From Arachis hypogaea (lineage: Eukaryota; Streptophyta; Magnoliopsida; Fabales; Fabaceae): a stretch of 64,000 nt of DNA. Below the pieces are notes generated by a model. That model had not been told where the DNA came from. It did not search any database and saw only the letters and a program-made list of their open reading frames with translations. Both the position numbers and the translations under genes were made by a program. The DNA is taken from contig NC_092040.1 in NCBI RefSeq assembly GCF_003086295.3, positions 7,564,001-7,628,000 on the forward strand, read 5' to 3'. Position 1 is the first letter of the stretch; each line of letters begins with the position of its first letter. Positions 12,946-25,603 of the stretch are shown here, piece by piece.

Positions 12946-13556
12946 TAGAAAAAATACTATATAATATAAAAAAAAATATACTAAAAGAAGTATAAAACAA
13001 AATTATAGTAAATTAATTTTAGTATAAAATTATTAAATATAAATTAATTTTAACTCCTATTAGTACATTGAATTAAAAATAACATATAAAAATGTACTTG
13101 TATTTATTAAATTTTAATAACATATAAAAATTTAATGACTTTTTAAATATTTTTTTTATAATAAGAGTACATTTTTATATACTTTAAATACTTTATATAA
13201 AAATGTATTTATATTTATCATACAAAAATAAAGTGTTGTGCCAATATAAAAATATTATAATATTTTAAATCAATTTTTTTCTAGGATTTTAAATTAAAAT
13301 CAACACATGAAAAAGCATTATTGGTATTTTAAAGCTAACTTAATTAAAAAAGATAGAACTGTATTTTTTAGGATTTTATGTATATAATTAGGCTATTTTT
13401 TTTTTAATATTGATCAAAGATGTGTGTTACACTATGTTATTTGGTTTCAGCTAAGTTTTACTCTACTATAATTTTTTTTTTTTTACTTTTCATAAGACAC
13501 AAATCTAAAAAATTTTATAAATTAATTTAAAAGAAAATATCATTGAACGTTTTATA

Positions 13557-13606
13557 AATTTTATGTACCATTACCAATCGATTGAAATTGGCAAAACATT
13601 CAACTT
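13557..13606 (-). repeat. Right arm of 50-bp inverted repeat
   Basis: Near-perfect reverse complement of 12250-12299. It merges directly into the palindromic array to its right. Confidence 0.65.
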
Positions 13607-13912
13607 CATCACCTTCCAATCGATTGGATTACATTACCAATCGATTGAATTTGGCTAAAACTTCAATGTCATCACTTTCCAATCGATTGTATTTGACAAA
13701 TCCATGTTGTTTTCGTGAATTCAATCGATTGAGTAACAACAACAATCGATTGTTTTGAGGCATTCATTCGATTGGAAAGTATAAACAATCGATTGGTATA
13801 AGCTTTTTACCATTCTACCTTACAACTTTCAATCGATTGTTTTGTGATATAGTGTAAACCAATCGATTGAGTTATCATTCAATCGATTGTTTTTAAAAAC
13901 CAATCGATTGAA
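13570..13912. repeat. Array of the palindromic decamer CAATCGATTG
   Basis: Eleven exact copies of CAATCGATTG and one variant (CATTCGATTG) occur in about 345 bp at irregular 20-45 bp spacing. The spacers are T-rich and only partly related; some share ...TTCAA(C/T)(T/G)TCATCA(C/T)(C/T)TTC. Because the core is a perfect palindrome, the array can be read on either strand. Its function is unknown. Confidence 0.85.
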
Positions 13913-14256
13913 TTTTAAGGAAACACGATTTGGAAGCCATGGACGAATCGTAACGAGATCAAAGTTAATTTTTTAATCAATTGGAATTATTAGGATGAAT
14001 GGAGGATATAATTGGTTGTTATTTTTGTATTTGATTGTTAATAAATATAATTGATAATTGATAAAATAATAATTTATAAAATAAAAAATTATTTTTATAA
14101 TTAAATAAAATATATGGGGTTGATTTGTAATTAAAATTAGTTCAAGAACTACGTAGCAATTGATAAAAAAACTCTAAAAACATGTTTTCTATTTGGACCA
14201 CTAAGTGATCCAAAGATTCCAACCACCGAATCCTGTGTCACGTTACAATATTGGTA

Positions 14257-14310
14257 GTGTAAAGGAGTTTCAAAACTCCAAACATTAAGAGAGTATTGTA
14301 ACAGGTGGAC
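14257..14310 (+). repeat. Direct repeat block, copy 1
   Basis: Shares AAAGNAGTTTCAAAACTCCA and a following GAGTATNGTAACA with 16361-16412. The two copies lie 2.1 kb apart in the same orientation. A related AGTTTTAAAACTCCA motif occurs at about 14399-14413. Confidence 0.55.
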
Positions 14311-16360
14311 ACTTTCTTGCTAGTTAGTTTTTTTTTTCATTTTTCTTTTAAAATATACTTGATTGTTGGGACAGGATTAGGTACTCCCTAGATGAATAGA
14401 GTTTTAAAACTCCATGAGTAAAAGAAAGAGTAAAGTTTGCATATTTATTAGATGTTCTTAAATGCGAAAAGAGAAAAATATTTTTTATTGATTTTTGTTT
14501 TATTTTAGACTAAATTCAATAGTATTTTAATAATAGGTCATTCAAATTTATTTTACGTCTATTTTTGTCTCAAATTCATTTTAAGTTATAATTAATCTTT
14601 TTATTTAAAATTATAGTGAGTTAAAATTAAAAACTGTAGAAATAAAAAAAAATAATTTCTTAACTTTTTAATTAAATTTGTTTGGATTAAAAATTTTTTG
14701 TTTTATTATTTTTATTTTGGGCTATATTATTTTGAAATGATATCGAACTATTATAATAAAAACAAAAATAAAAAATAAAAAACTAATAAAATAAGAATAT
14801 ATTTTTTATAATTAATTTTAAAAGCTTAAAATATAATTTAAAATTAAAATTATTTAATTTGAAGTAAAAATATGATTTAATTTTAAAAAAGTAACCTATA
14901 ATATTAGTTAATTTTTAAAATACAAAAATGTTCTTTTAATATTAAAGTTGTTTGATTATTTTAAATATAAAAAATTTATATTTGAATTTAGAATGATAAA
15001 ATTACTACTTTTGAGGATTAATTTTAAAATATATATTTAAAGATTAATTAAAAACACCCGTCTTTCTTTTTTTTTAATTATTTGAATTAAAAGCCAAAAA
15101 TTAAATTTTTATTCTTATTTATTTTAATTTTTTTATATTTTATTTGAATTTAAATGTGAATATTTTTTATTATTATTTATGTTTTAAAATTAATAAAAAA
15201 TAAATAAAAAATTAACTTAAAAGTAAGAAATATCAATAATTTATACCAATAATAAATTAAATTAGGCTTATTCAATTTATTACTAATCCAGTATATACAT
15301 GATAAATTAAATAAAATTACACCAATATCCTAAACTGAATTGGATTATACAGTACAAATTTAATAGAAAAAAATATGAGCTATTGTTTAAATTAAATAAT
15401 ATTTTTTATGTATTAATTATTTTCTAGATATCTATACATATAAACATTCTATTAACATTATTTCTAAATTTTTTTTTTCAGAAATATGAAGCTTATACAT
15501 TTAGATATATTAAACTATATATTAACGTATTAAAATTTTAAAATAAAAATAAATTTTATTTTAGAACGTAGAATAATAAATTTTCATGTTTTCCTTTTAA
15601 GAAATATTGTCAAACACTTATCTACTAAAATTAATATTCATTTCAAGATGTCTCTTTTAAAAAAAAATTTTTGGATTTAAATTTTGTAATTTTTATAATG
15701 AATTTTATTTACTAATATTATAAATTCAAATTTTAAATTTAATTATAAAAGACTAATATATGGAAAAATTATTTAAATGAATTAAAATAATTTTTTAATT
15801 TTCAAAACAAATAAAAAATTTTTAATTACATGAATCCATTTTTCTTTTGCGAGGATACAGATTATTCAAAATTTTGGTGATTTGCTAGACTTTTTTTAAT
15901 TTTTCTATTTTACACTATATTTATTTTTACTCTTTTTTTATACCATCTTTAAATATTAATGAATATAATAAAATAATCATTCAATAATATTTTTTATAGT
16001 ACTTACTAATATATTTAATTGTATTTATTAATAACTTTTATAGTATAATAAAAATATGATATAAAATAGAAGAATAAAATATTATATATGTTAAAATTAT
16101 AATAAAAGTATTAACAAATTCTATCAAAAAAATATTAATAAGTAATTATTTTATTATACTGTTTAATATTTGTTATAGTATAATAAATATTTAAATATTA
16201 ATTTGTAATTAAGTATTTATAGTTTAAATATAAATATTTTTTTGTAGTTTTACAAAAATAATATATTAATTGTTTAATGATTTTATCAAGATGCATTAAA
16301 AGCTTCATTGATGTAATGTCTTCTAAGATATCGTGCTAATACATATTATAATATTAATAA

Positions 16361-16412
16361 GGTAAAGAAGTTTCAAAACTCCAAACAATAGAGGAGTATC
16401 GTAACATTCACC
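16361..16412 (+). repeat. Direct repeat block, copy 2
   Basis: Partner of 14257-14310 in the same orientation. The similarity fades quickly on both sides, so I do not call the pair LTRs. Confidence 0.55.
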
Positions 16413-16993
16413 TAACAAAGTGAGAAACACTCTTTTGACCAAAGTAGTATATTTTTTGGGACTTATGAATTCAAGAGTGGATTATGTTTCATTTCACCAA
16501 AGAAAAAATTCAGTCCATGAGCGGCCCATGATTACAAGCCGAGCCCAACTAGGTCCAAACCCAAACATCATATTCCCATTTCCCGACCCCGACCCCGACC
16601 CCTTGCTTTTCTTTCCTCAAGTACTACGCCTATCACATCTTACAAATAATTGAAATAAATATAATTTGAAATAATTTCAAAAACATATTAAACAATGTGA
16701 GTTTTATGGTGTTTTTGTTATGATGTCTAATTGTTTAACTTTTTTTTAAGTAAAAAATAAATTATATAAAATTTATTAAATATTATTTATTTATCTCTTT
16801 TAGTAACTTAGGTATAAAATGATAAGCATCATAAATAATTCCGCTATATTACCAACAGTATCTGTCAATTTTTACTAACTCTTATTTATAATTGTATTTA
16901 ATAAAAATATTTTTGTAGATGTGTCGAATAAAAATATCCTTTTTTATAACTATATCTAATAAAAATATCTTTATATATATTTTCTAAATGTGT

Positions 16994-16995
<2 letters not shown>

Positions 16996-17050
<55 letters not shown>
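16996..17050. repeat. (TA)n microsatellite
   Basis: About 27 uninterrupted TA units, then an AT-rich decay. Confidence 0.95.
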
Positions 17051-17052
<2 letters not shown>

Positions 17053-17420
17053 AAATATAATAATTAATTATTATTAATAATAAATTAGTAAATAGTATAA
17101 TAGTATTTTATACTTTTCCTAACATTTATGTTACTTTTCCAATGACGTTCTTTTAGCAAAAGCTTAGTCGTGTTAGATCTATACTTCTATCTGCGCCTAC
17201 ATTACATACTCTCTGACGCTTCAACCTCACATACTATCAAATTTGCAATTTGCATTTGAATTGTCTAAAGCATAATCGCAACATGTCAAACGCGACACCA
17301 TCTAGCAGCAATTATAAATTTATATAGACATATATTATTAATCTACTAATAGTAATAATAACAAAACAAAATGATCACTCAAAATCAGATACGGTTTTAA
17401 CAAAATAAATTTATTTTGCT

Positions 17421-18044
17421 TAAACTGGGTGAAGCCAACTCATGAATTAATTTGAATTCGACTTGTTAATAATTTGATAAGCTGAATTCGTGAGTTGGTG
17501 AGCCAAATTTAAGCCTGAAATTGAGTTCATAAATTAAATAAGCCGAACTTAAGATTAGATAAACTTAGCTCACTCGTAAGTTGGTTCGATTATATATATA
17601 TATAATTATTAATATACATATCCTATATGCATTTATTCTATACTTTTAATATTATATATATACATATAAAATAGTACTATATATATATATATATATTAAT
17701 GATCTTAATAATTTAAAATTTATATTTATTTTTTATATATAATTTTAATATATGACATAAATAAAAAATTTATAATTCATTGATAGATATACAATATATA
17801 AAATTAATCTTTTTAAATATTTCTTAAAATATATAAATTATAATTTATTGATGTAGAATTATAAATTATATATGTTCCTATTATTTGAGTCATCTCGTGA
17901 ACTTGAGTCAGTTCATGAATTTTTGGTGAGTCGAATTTCAGCTTAAGAAATAAGTTTGATTATTAATGAGTTGAGTCATGAGTCAAGCTCAATTTTCGTG
18001 AATCGAGCTTGAATTTAATCTAGCTCAACTCACTTCTAGCCCTA
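17421..18044. repeat. hAT-like miniature element related to 49781-50284
   Basis: The right end reads CTCAACTCACTTCTAGCCCTA, the signature end of the element at 49781-50284. The interior shares phrases such as GAGTTGAGTCATGAGTCAAG and AAATAAGTTTGATTATTAAT in inverted orientation relative to that copy. The left end (TAAACTGGGTGAAGCCAACT) is a degraded counterpart. No target duplication is visible, so the left boundary is approximate. Confidence 0.6.
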
Positions 18045-18970
18045 TTTATACGTATTTTAAATAAAAAAAGTGGTATATCTATTCAATTTATTTAGAATAC
18101 AAATTCAATTATCAATAAATTTTATCACTTATTATAAAATTGTGAAGTAATAATAAATTTTAAATTTAGTACGTATTATGTAATTTTTTTTTGGTGACTT
18201 GTACATATTATGTATTAATATATAAAAACATATAATAAAATTAATTAAATTACATTATATAGTTTTTAAATGTTCTGGATAAACGGATAATAAAAAAAAC
18301 TCGGTTATACAGGTTCAAACGTTACATAGATAATATAACAATAAAAGACAATATTAATCGACAAAACGAAAAATCGCAAAGAATGAAATGCACATTCAAG
18401 GCAGTAATGTCCAATAATAGATACTCAAAAAAGATATAAAACATGAAACAAGGAAATTCGAAAAGAAACACAAAAACCACTATTATCATCTATAAATACT
18501 ATTAACTTAACTTAAATATTGAAGTGTCTTTGTAAATTGTCCTCCCAATCTGGCGTGATGATACAAATCGGGATGTTTAGAATATTTTATCTCATTCTAA
18601 CCAAAAGAGATCAACGTTAACATAACAAAAAAAGTTAAATATTTTTTTAGTTTTTTATTATGGGTGAAAATAAAGTCTTTAATATGCAATTTACAATTAG
18701 ATATTCTATAAAATGATAACAGAAGATAGATTCACATACAAATTAGGCATAATAATAATCATTAACAAAACACTAAAGTTGTGCACTTAATTATGCATGA
18801 GCAAATTAAAGAAATTAGTCCCAATGACGTATATGACCATTACGTAAGCTCAAACGCAATCCAATATATGCAGCAAAAAGTGTGACGTGCAAATCACACG
18901 TCTTCATCTATAAATTAAAATGCAAGCGCAATATCAAGCAATATAATTCAACATTCAACAAGCAATAATC
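18045..18970. other. Upstream region of P450 gene A
   Basis: AT-rich, with no coding signal until the promoter-proximal part described separately. Confidence 0.5.
18824..18916 (+). promoter_or_regulatory. Putative promoter of P450 gene A: ACGT motifs and TATA box
   Basis: TGACGT at about 18825, TACGTAAGCTCAAACGCAA at 18841 and TGTGACGTGC at about 18881 precede a TATAAAT box at 18909-18915, 56 bp before the ATG. Gene B has the same order: GACGTAAGCACAAACGCAAG, then GTGACGTG, then TATAAAA. ACGT cores are known binding sites of plant bZIP factors. Here that is inference from shared position and sequence. Confidence 0.55.
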
Positions 18971-21058
18971 ATGTCTACCTTCTTCCTATATCTCTCACTC
19001 ATCACAATCTCCTTCCTTCTCACTTTGAAGCTATTATTCAAATCAAGAGCACTCAAAAACCTTCCTCCAGGTCCACCATGTCTTCCCCTTATTGGAAACC
19101 TCCACCAACTCAAACAACCATTCCACCGCGCTTTCTATGAGCTATCACAAAAATATGGCAAACTCTTCTCTCTCTGGTTCGGTTCCCGCCTTGTGGTTGT
19201 CGTTTCATCACAAACGGCAGCGCAAGAATGCTTCTCCAAAAACGACATCGTTCTTGCAAACCGTCCTCACTTTCTCACCGGAAAGTACATCGGCTACAAC
19301 GACACCACCCTGGCGCTTGCCCCTTACGGAGACCACTGGCGCAACCTCCGCCGCATCGCAACGGTCGAAGTTCTGTCGACGCACCGTATCACCACGTTCT
19401 TGGAAATCCGAAGAGACGAGATCATGAGGCTCGTGCAGAAGCTGGCTCGGGAATCTTCCAACGGCTTTAACAGAGTGGAGCTCAGATCTAAGTTCTCGGA
19501 AATGACCTTCAACACTATGATGAGAATGATTTCTGGAAAAAGATACTACGGCGAAGATTGTGACGTCACTGATGTTGAAGAAGCGAGGCAATTCAGAGCA
19601 ATAATCAAGGAGTTGGTGGCTTTGGGAGGAGCAAACAACCCTGGAGATTTCATATCAGTTCTTCGGTGGTTCGATTTTGATGGTTTGGAGAACAAGTTAA
19701 AGAGGCTTAGTAAGAGAACTGATTCTTTTTTACAAGGGCTCATTGACGAACATCGCAGTCGCAAGATAAACACTAACACCATGATTGATCATCTTTTAAC
19801 TCAGCAACAGTCGCATCCTGAGTACTATACAGATCAAATCATCAAAGGACTTATTCTGGTATGTTTTTCTATCTCATCCAGCTTAATTCTTCAGTTGATC
19901 TTGCAAGATGCAACCTCATTTAGGATGAGGATAAGTTTATATACGATTATATTAGGTGTACACTAAAATTAATATATTAAAAAAAATTAAATTATATATA
20001 TATTTATATACAAATATATTGAGAACTGATTTTATTAGTTAATTTTGATATACTAATAGTATTTTTGATTTATATATGATATACATAACATGTGAAAGAA
20101 AAAACAATAAAAATGCTTAAATCTTTTATTTGACATGCATCACGGTCTAGTATAGGATTTTTCTTGTTATTGCATGTCCTGTTACACCTCATAATGGGTT
20201 ACTTAGATATGATATATAAAATGAAGAACCTGCATGATTCCATTGAATGAAGTATATATATATTCTATGCGAAGTAGTCTGGAAAATTAAAGTACTTATC
20301 AAATATATTCATCATAACTTGTATTAATAATCAGGGAGTTAATTAGAAACTCAATTAAAAAGATGGTAGCTAAAATCAAAGAATAAAGAAACATGCATGC
20401 ATGCCTGTTGCTGACAACATGCTCAATTTTTAATTTGGACTTGCAGGTTATGTTACTCGCTGGAACAGACACTTCATCTGTGACTTTAGAATGGGCAATG
20501 TCTAATTTATTAAATCATCCAGAAATCATAAAGAAAGCAAGAAAAGAAATAGACAGAGAGATTGGACAAGATCGCCTCATAGACGAGCCTGATGTTTCGA
20601 AGCTCAATTATCTTCAAAACATAGTGAACGAAACACTTCGATTGAACCCCGCAGCACCATTATTGGTTCCACATCTTTCTTCAGAGGATTTCACCTTAGA
20701 GGGTTATAAGGTACCGAAAGACACAATGGTATTGGTGAATGCTTGGGCTATTCATAGAGATCCCAAAGTGTGGGGTGACGACGCTACACAATTCAAACCT
20801 GAAAGGTTTGAAAAGCAAGGTGAAGAAAACAAGCTAATTGCATTTGGAATAGGAAGAAGAGCTTGTCCAGGAGCGAATTTGGCACAACGCACAGTGAATT
20901 TGGCCTTAGGTTTGTTGATTCAGTGTTTTGAATGGGAACGAACAACGCATGAAGAAATTGATATGGTTGAATGGAAAGGACAAGTTGTGTCAAAGAAAAT
21001 TCCCTTGGAGGCAATCTGTAAAGTGCGTGATCCATTTGCAGCTAAGAATATTATTTAA
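18971..21058 (+). CDS. Cytochrome P450, CYP81E-type (gene A), putative isoflavone hydroxylase
   Basis: Two exons, 18971-19858 and 20447-21058, joined across a 588-bp phase-0 GT-AG intron, give 499 residues, the usual length for the family. An N-terminal membrane anchor is followed by a proline hinge (PPGP, residues 32-35). The I-helix oxygen-activation motif AGTDTS is at 301-306, the K-helix ExxR at E358/R361, and PERF at 414-417. The heme loop [10 protein letters not shown] has its cysteine ligand at 436. The whole sequence resembles CYP81E enzymes, ER-bound isoflavone 2'- or 3'-hydroxylases of legume phytoalexin synthesis; substrate and position cannot be read from sequence. It is nearly the same as gene B. 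The ATG sits directly before the membrane anchor and after a TATA box. No disabling change was seen. Confidence 0.92.
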
Positions 21059-21339
21059 TTTAATGAATAATAGCACTCCATTCTCTATATATTTAAAGGA
21101 ATAAATGTTTGTGATGTAGGATCCCATATGTGATATGTTCATTAAGTTTTTTCATTAGTTTTTTTTTATTTTTTCGTCTTATTATTTTATATATTAATAA
21201 GAATAATATTAGGATTAGTATAATTTATTATTTTCAGTTGATGATATTTAATAGTATGTAATAAAAATTTGAAATTATACTGATGGAATAAAAATATTAG
21301 ATTACTCCTTAAAAATACTAACCATTATAAATTTAAATA
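21059..21339. other. 3' flank of P450 gene A
   Basis: AT-rich. An AATAAA-type signal at about 21100 may direct polyadenylation. The copia element begins 281 bp after the stop codon. Confidence 0.45.
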
Positions 21340-21617
21340 TGTTGTGAAATAAATAAATAAAAAATATCAAATAAATATATAAATAAAAAATTTTAGTATT
21401 AATATTTATTAATATTTATTAATATATATTATAAAAAAAGTGTGTTTATATTATTATTGTGTGTTTATTGTCTGATACTTATTAGTCATCTATATATTTA
21501 TACACGTATCAAGTATTTTATTTTTAAACTTTATTAATGTAATCTATTTTGAGCTTTTTATTGAAAAATTGAGCCGCTCAAGTTATTAAATGATGGACAT
21601 TCATCTTTATCACAATA
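21340..21617 (-). repeat. Copia 3' LTR
   Basis: Shares its start, a central ATTAATGTAAT(C/T)TATTTTGAG block and the end region TTATTAAAT(G/A)ATGGA(C/T)ATTC...TATCACAA with 32073-32392. It is about 40 bp shorter than its partner, partly because the other copy has two TA-repeat expansions. Confidence 0.78.
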
Positions 21618-21859
21618 CTTCCTTTTGAATGTTTATTTAAGATTATATCTCATTTAAACTTTACTAAAAAAAATCAATAAAAATTTTTTTAGTGAAAAAA
21701 AAAGTACAATATCTTTTGTGACGAGGACTATCTCGTTAAAAACTTTATAAAAAAAGACCGAATAGGAAGAAAAATCTAACTAAGAGAAAAAAAGTACAGT
21801 CTCTCCCTCTTGTCGACACTATTTAATATCTTAAAATTGACGCATCTCAATCTGATGTA

Positions 21860-23150
21860 CCAATCTTATAAAGAAGGATTTTGGAAGTGACTTTGTAAAT
21901 AAATTTGCCAGATTATCGTTTGAATGGATTTGTTGAGCATCAACTGTTCTTTTAATGCATGTTATATTATCTTCAAACAGAAAAGTTGGAACTATTTTAT
22001 GTTCAATCAGACCACAGAATGACAGAATATATTGAATAAAATTTCGGAGTCAAAAATACTCGCGACTTGCTTCATGTATAGCTAGTATTCCAGCATTATT
22101 AGAGGATGTTGCTGCTATCGTCTGTTTTGTGGACCTCCATGATATAGCTGTATTACCACATGTGAATAGGTATCTTGTTTGAGATATTTTTTGGTGTGGA
22201 TCAGACAAATCTCCTGCATCTGCATAGCGAACTAATTGTCACTTTGATTCATATGGATAAAACAAACTCATATCAACTATTCTATGAAGATATTGAAAGA
22301 TTTGTTTGATTCCATTCCAATATCTTTTGGTTGGAGAGAAACTATACATTGCTAATAAATTCATAGCAGATGATATCTCAGGTCGTGTATTATTAACAAG
22401 ATACATTAGTGCTCCAATAATACTAAGATATGATATTTCAGGATCAAGGATATCTTCATTTTCTTCTTTAGGACAGAATTGATCATTTTCCACATCCAAA
22501 GACCTTATGATCATTAGGGTACTTAATGGATGTGATTTATCCATATAAAATCTCTTCAAGATCTTTTATGTGTATGTTGTTTGATGAATAAAGATCCCAT
22601 TTTTTGTATGCTCGATCTACGGGTCGAGACAAAATTTAGTCTTTTCAAGATCTTTCATCTCAAACACTTCTTTTAGAGCTTTTATAATTGTTGGAATCTC
22701 TTCAAGAGTTTTAATGATATTTAACTCATCAACTTACACATCAATTATAATGAATCCAGATACAGATTTCTTTGTGAAAACACATGGACATATATCATCA
22801 TTCTTGAATTCGTTTTGGCCAAATACTCAGTAAGACGATTATACCACATTCGTCCAGATTGCTTTAGACCATATAAAGATCTTTACAATTTAACTGAGCA
22901 TAACCCCTGCGAATATTTATTGGATGCTTTAGACATCTTTAGTCCTTTAGAGATTTTTATATAGATATCACCATCTAATGATCCGTATAAATAGGCTATC
23001 ACTACATCCATTAGATGCATATATAGTTTATAGTATGTGGATAAACTGACCAAATAACACAATGTGATTGCATTTACTATAGAGGAATATGTTTCTTCAT
23101 AATCTATACCAACCTTTGTGAAAAACATTGTTCCACAAGTCAAGCTTTGT
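21860..23150 (-). pseudogene. Copia reverse transcriptase/RNase H remnant
   Basis: The minus-strand segment 22883-23143 carries GIDYEETYS and MDVVIAYLYGSLDGDIYIKI, the fingers/palm region of a copia reverse transcriptase. 22239-22559 carries YLSIIGALMYLVNNTRPEIS, the start of the RNase H-adjacent region. The segments are separated by stops and frameshifts. Confidence 0.8.
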
Positions 23151-23539
23151 AGTGTCCAACTTCATTTTTCTCATTTTATTTTCTCACAAATACCTATCTG
23201 TATCTAACAGGTTTTATATCTTCTGATGTACGAACTACAGATCCAAAGATTTCACATTTTGTAAGTGAGTTTAAGTCAGCCTTCATAACTTCTTCTCATC
23301 TTGGCCAACCATTTCTTTGTCGATATTCTTCGACTATTCTTGGTTCAAGATCCTTACTTTCATGCATGATGTGTAATGTCACATTATATGTAAAAATTTT
23401 ATTGACAATTATTTTATTTCGATTCTATTTTTCTCCTGTAAAGTTATAATTTATCAATATCTCATCATTTTCATAATTTTCAGGTACCTGAACGTGTTTT
23501 GGCGTCAATACTATATTAGAATTTTGGACACTTCTTGGT

Positions 23540-23880
23540 GTTTCTTCTATGTCTTTATTTTTTTTAACAGGAGTACTATTTGTCTTGGTAATTTCAAATG
23601 CCTGTCTTCTTTTTGATAATTTTTATTTTTGAAACTAATTGGTCTACCATGCTTCTGGCATGTACTTGTTTCAGTAGCTATTTGTTCAACTGAAACATCA
23701 ATTCGAACTGGAACATTTTCACTTACTATTCTTTTTAAATATATAATCTTTTGAACTTTTAGTTCATATTGCCCTGATCGAGGATCTAAATGCATCAAGA
23801 ATGATGCATTTCAATTAAGTTTCTTTTTAAGAAGCTTATTCTCTTTTCCTAATATTAGAAATTTTGATCCATCAAAATGA
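23540..23880 (-). pseudogene. Copia integrase-RT linker remnant
   Basis: A minus-strand frame of 83 residues, rich in Lys and Gln, with a proline-poor linker character and PVRIDVSVEQ. It lies where the integrase C-terminal region joins reverse transcriptase in copia polyproteins. Assigned by position rather than by a sharp motif. Confidence 0.55.
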
Positions 23881-24115
23881 TAATTTACAAATCAGACTTT
23901 AAATACATCTCCAGTTTGTATCTCAAAATACCTCAGCATAGAGAAAGAATCATATCTAACATATATTCTCAATTTTCTTTGAGGTCCTATTTTGATGCAA
24001 TAAGACGGGACAATGGAAACACATATCGCAGACCCGAATATTCTCAAGTGAAAAATATTTGGCTGCTGGCAAAAAGCTCATTGCAGAGGAGAGAAGTAAC
24101 GATAACTTGTTGGTC

Positions 24116-24895
24116 TCAAACGAATAAGTTGCTGCAACAAGTAAAATGGCATGCCCCAAGCAGAGGTTGGAGACTTGTTTTCATAAGTAAGGATCTAGCA
24201 ATCAATTGGAGCCGTTTAATAAGTGACTGTACTAGTCTATTTTGTGTATGAAAATGAGCTACTAGATGTTCAACACTTATACCATTGACCATACAATAAG
24301 CACCGAAAGCTTGAGGTGAATTCACCAGCATGATCAAAACGAATTTTTTGATTAAATTTTCCAAAAATTGTGCTTTTAATCGAATAATGTGAGCAAGAAA
24401 TCTCGCGCCAGGTTGTAAGAAGATAATAAGCACACATGTGATCATCGAAGATGAATCTAATATGACCATAAAATATCTAAAAAATTCACATGGTGGATGA
24501 ATAGGTCTACATATATCGCATTGAATCCTTTCTAAAAATTCACGAGACTCAAATCCAATCTTTACTGGTGATGACCTTAAAATGAGTTTTATCTGAGAAC
24601 ATGTAGCGCAACAAAATTCACTAGATTTAAGAATCTTCTGGTTTTTTAGTGAATATCCATGAAAACTTTCAATAATTTTTTGTATCATGGTCGTTTTAGG
24701 ATGACTCAATCGATCATGCCAAATTATGAATTCATTTGGACTAGTAAACTTATAGTTTACAATGGCATGTGATTCAATTGCTCTAATTTTAGTATAATAT
24801 AATTCGAATGAAAGTGAGGATAACTTTTGTAATATAATCTTTTTATTTGAATCATGAGTTGTGATATATAAGTACTTATGATTTTTCTCATTCAT
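24116..24895 (-). pseudogene. Copia GAG-pre-integrase and integrase remnant
   Basis: A 259-residue frame includes WHDRLSHPKTTMIQKII (GAG-pre-integrase) and a CATCSQIK zinc-finger half. It then has ERIQCDICRPIHPPC and a hydrophobic strand, where the first catalytic Asp of the integrase core is expected (the D of QCDI). Further frames to the left are broken. Confidence 0.82.
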
Positions 24896-24974
24896 TATTT
24901 CATTATAATATCCATTTTTACGAATATCTTTAAAACTTAATAAATTTCTTAGAGACTTAATAGATAATAGTGCA

Positions 24975-25181
24975 TTATTTATTATGAACTTTTTTCCCTT
25001 TAGAAAACAAAATTATAACTCTTCCATAGCCTTCTATCACACTACCTGAGCCAATAATTATATTAACACATTTCTTTTGGTACAAGATAAGTAAAATTAT
25101 ATTACTTTTGAGAATGGTATACGAACTTGCACTATTCACAAGGTAAATATCTTTATTATATGTTCTTACCATTTTTTTCAA
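24975..25181 (-). pseudogene. Copia aspartic protease remnant
   Basis: The frame carries YLVNSASSYTIL where copia proteases normally have an L-V-D-S-(G/A)-(A/C)-(S/T) active site. The aspartate is replaced by asparagine, so this copy could not cleave its polyprotein. Confidence 0.65.
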
Positions 25182-25303
25182 AGATAAATAATAACAATAA
25201 AATCATATCATAAAATAAGTAAAGGTACATGCGCAGTAAAATTATATTCCCGATGGAAACTATTTGTCATTGTATATAAAATAGTATCATATACTAAATT
25301 TAT

Positions 25304-25315
25304 TATTATTATTGA

Positions 25316-25371
<56 letters not shown>
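25304..25371. repeat. (ATT)n microsatellite
   Basis: About 20 ATT units with one GAT interruption, within the copia internal region. Confidence 0.93.
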
Positions 25372-25373
<2 letters not shown>

Positions 25374-25603
25374 AAATTGGACACATTTAGTGATTTTAAA
25401 ATTTAAAAAAATATATTAATATTTTATTAAATAATATTTATATACATCATACTTGAAATTTAAATACATGAAAAATAAAATTTAACAAAAATTTATTTAC
25501 ATTATTTATTTACATAAATACTTAACGAACTCAAATATTTAAACTTTTTCATTATTGATTAAATGACTAATATTTTCTTTAGGATCCTAAAAAAACAGAT
25601 ACT

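Larger units (their letters stand above)
13930..17420. other. AT-rich intergenic region without genes
   Basis: No believable gene. It contains a pair of related 50-bp blocks at 14257-14310 and 16361-16412, a short C-rich tract at about 16580-16600 and a long TA run at 16996-17050. The rest is AT-rich with no clear feature. Confidence 0.5.

Noticed and set aside
14257..16412. LTR retrotransposon bounded by the two 50-bp direct repeats
   Set aside because: The repeats are too short, there is no coding sequence between them, and no primer-binding site or target duplication is visible.
19092..19782. Additional frames overlapping exon 1 of P450 gene A on both strands
   Set aside because: They are shadows of GC-richer P450 coding sequence; similar shadows recur at the same place in genes B, C and D.
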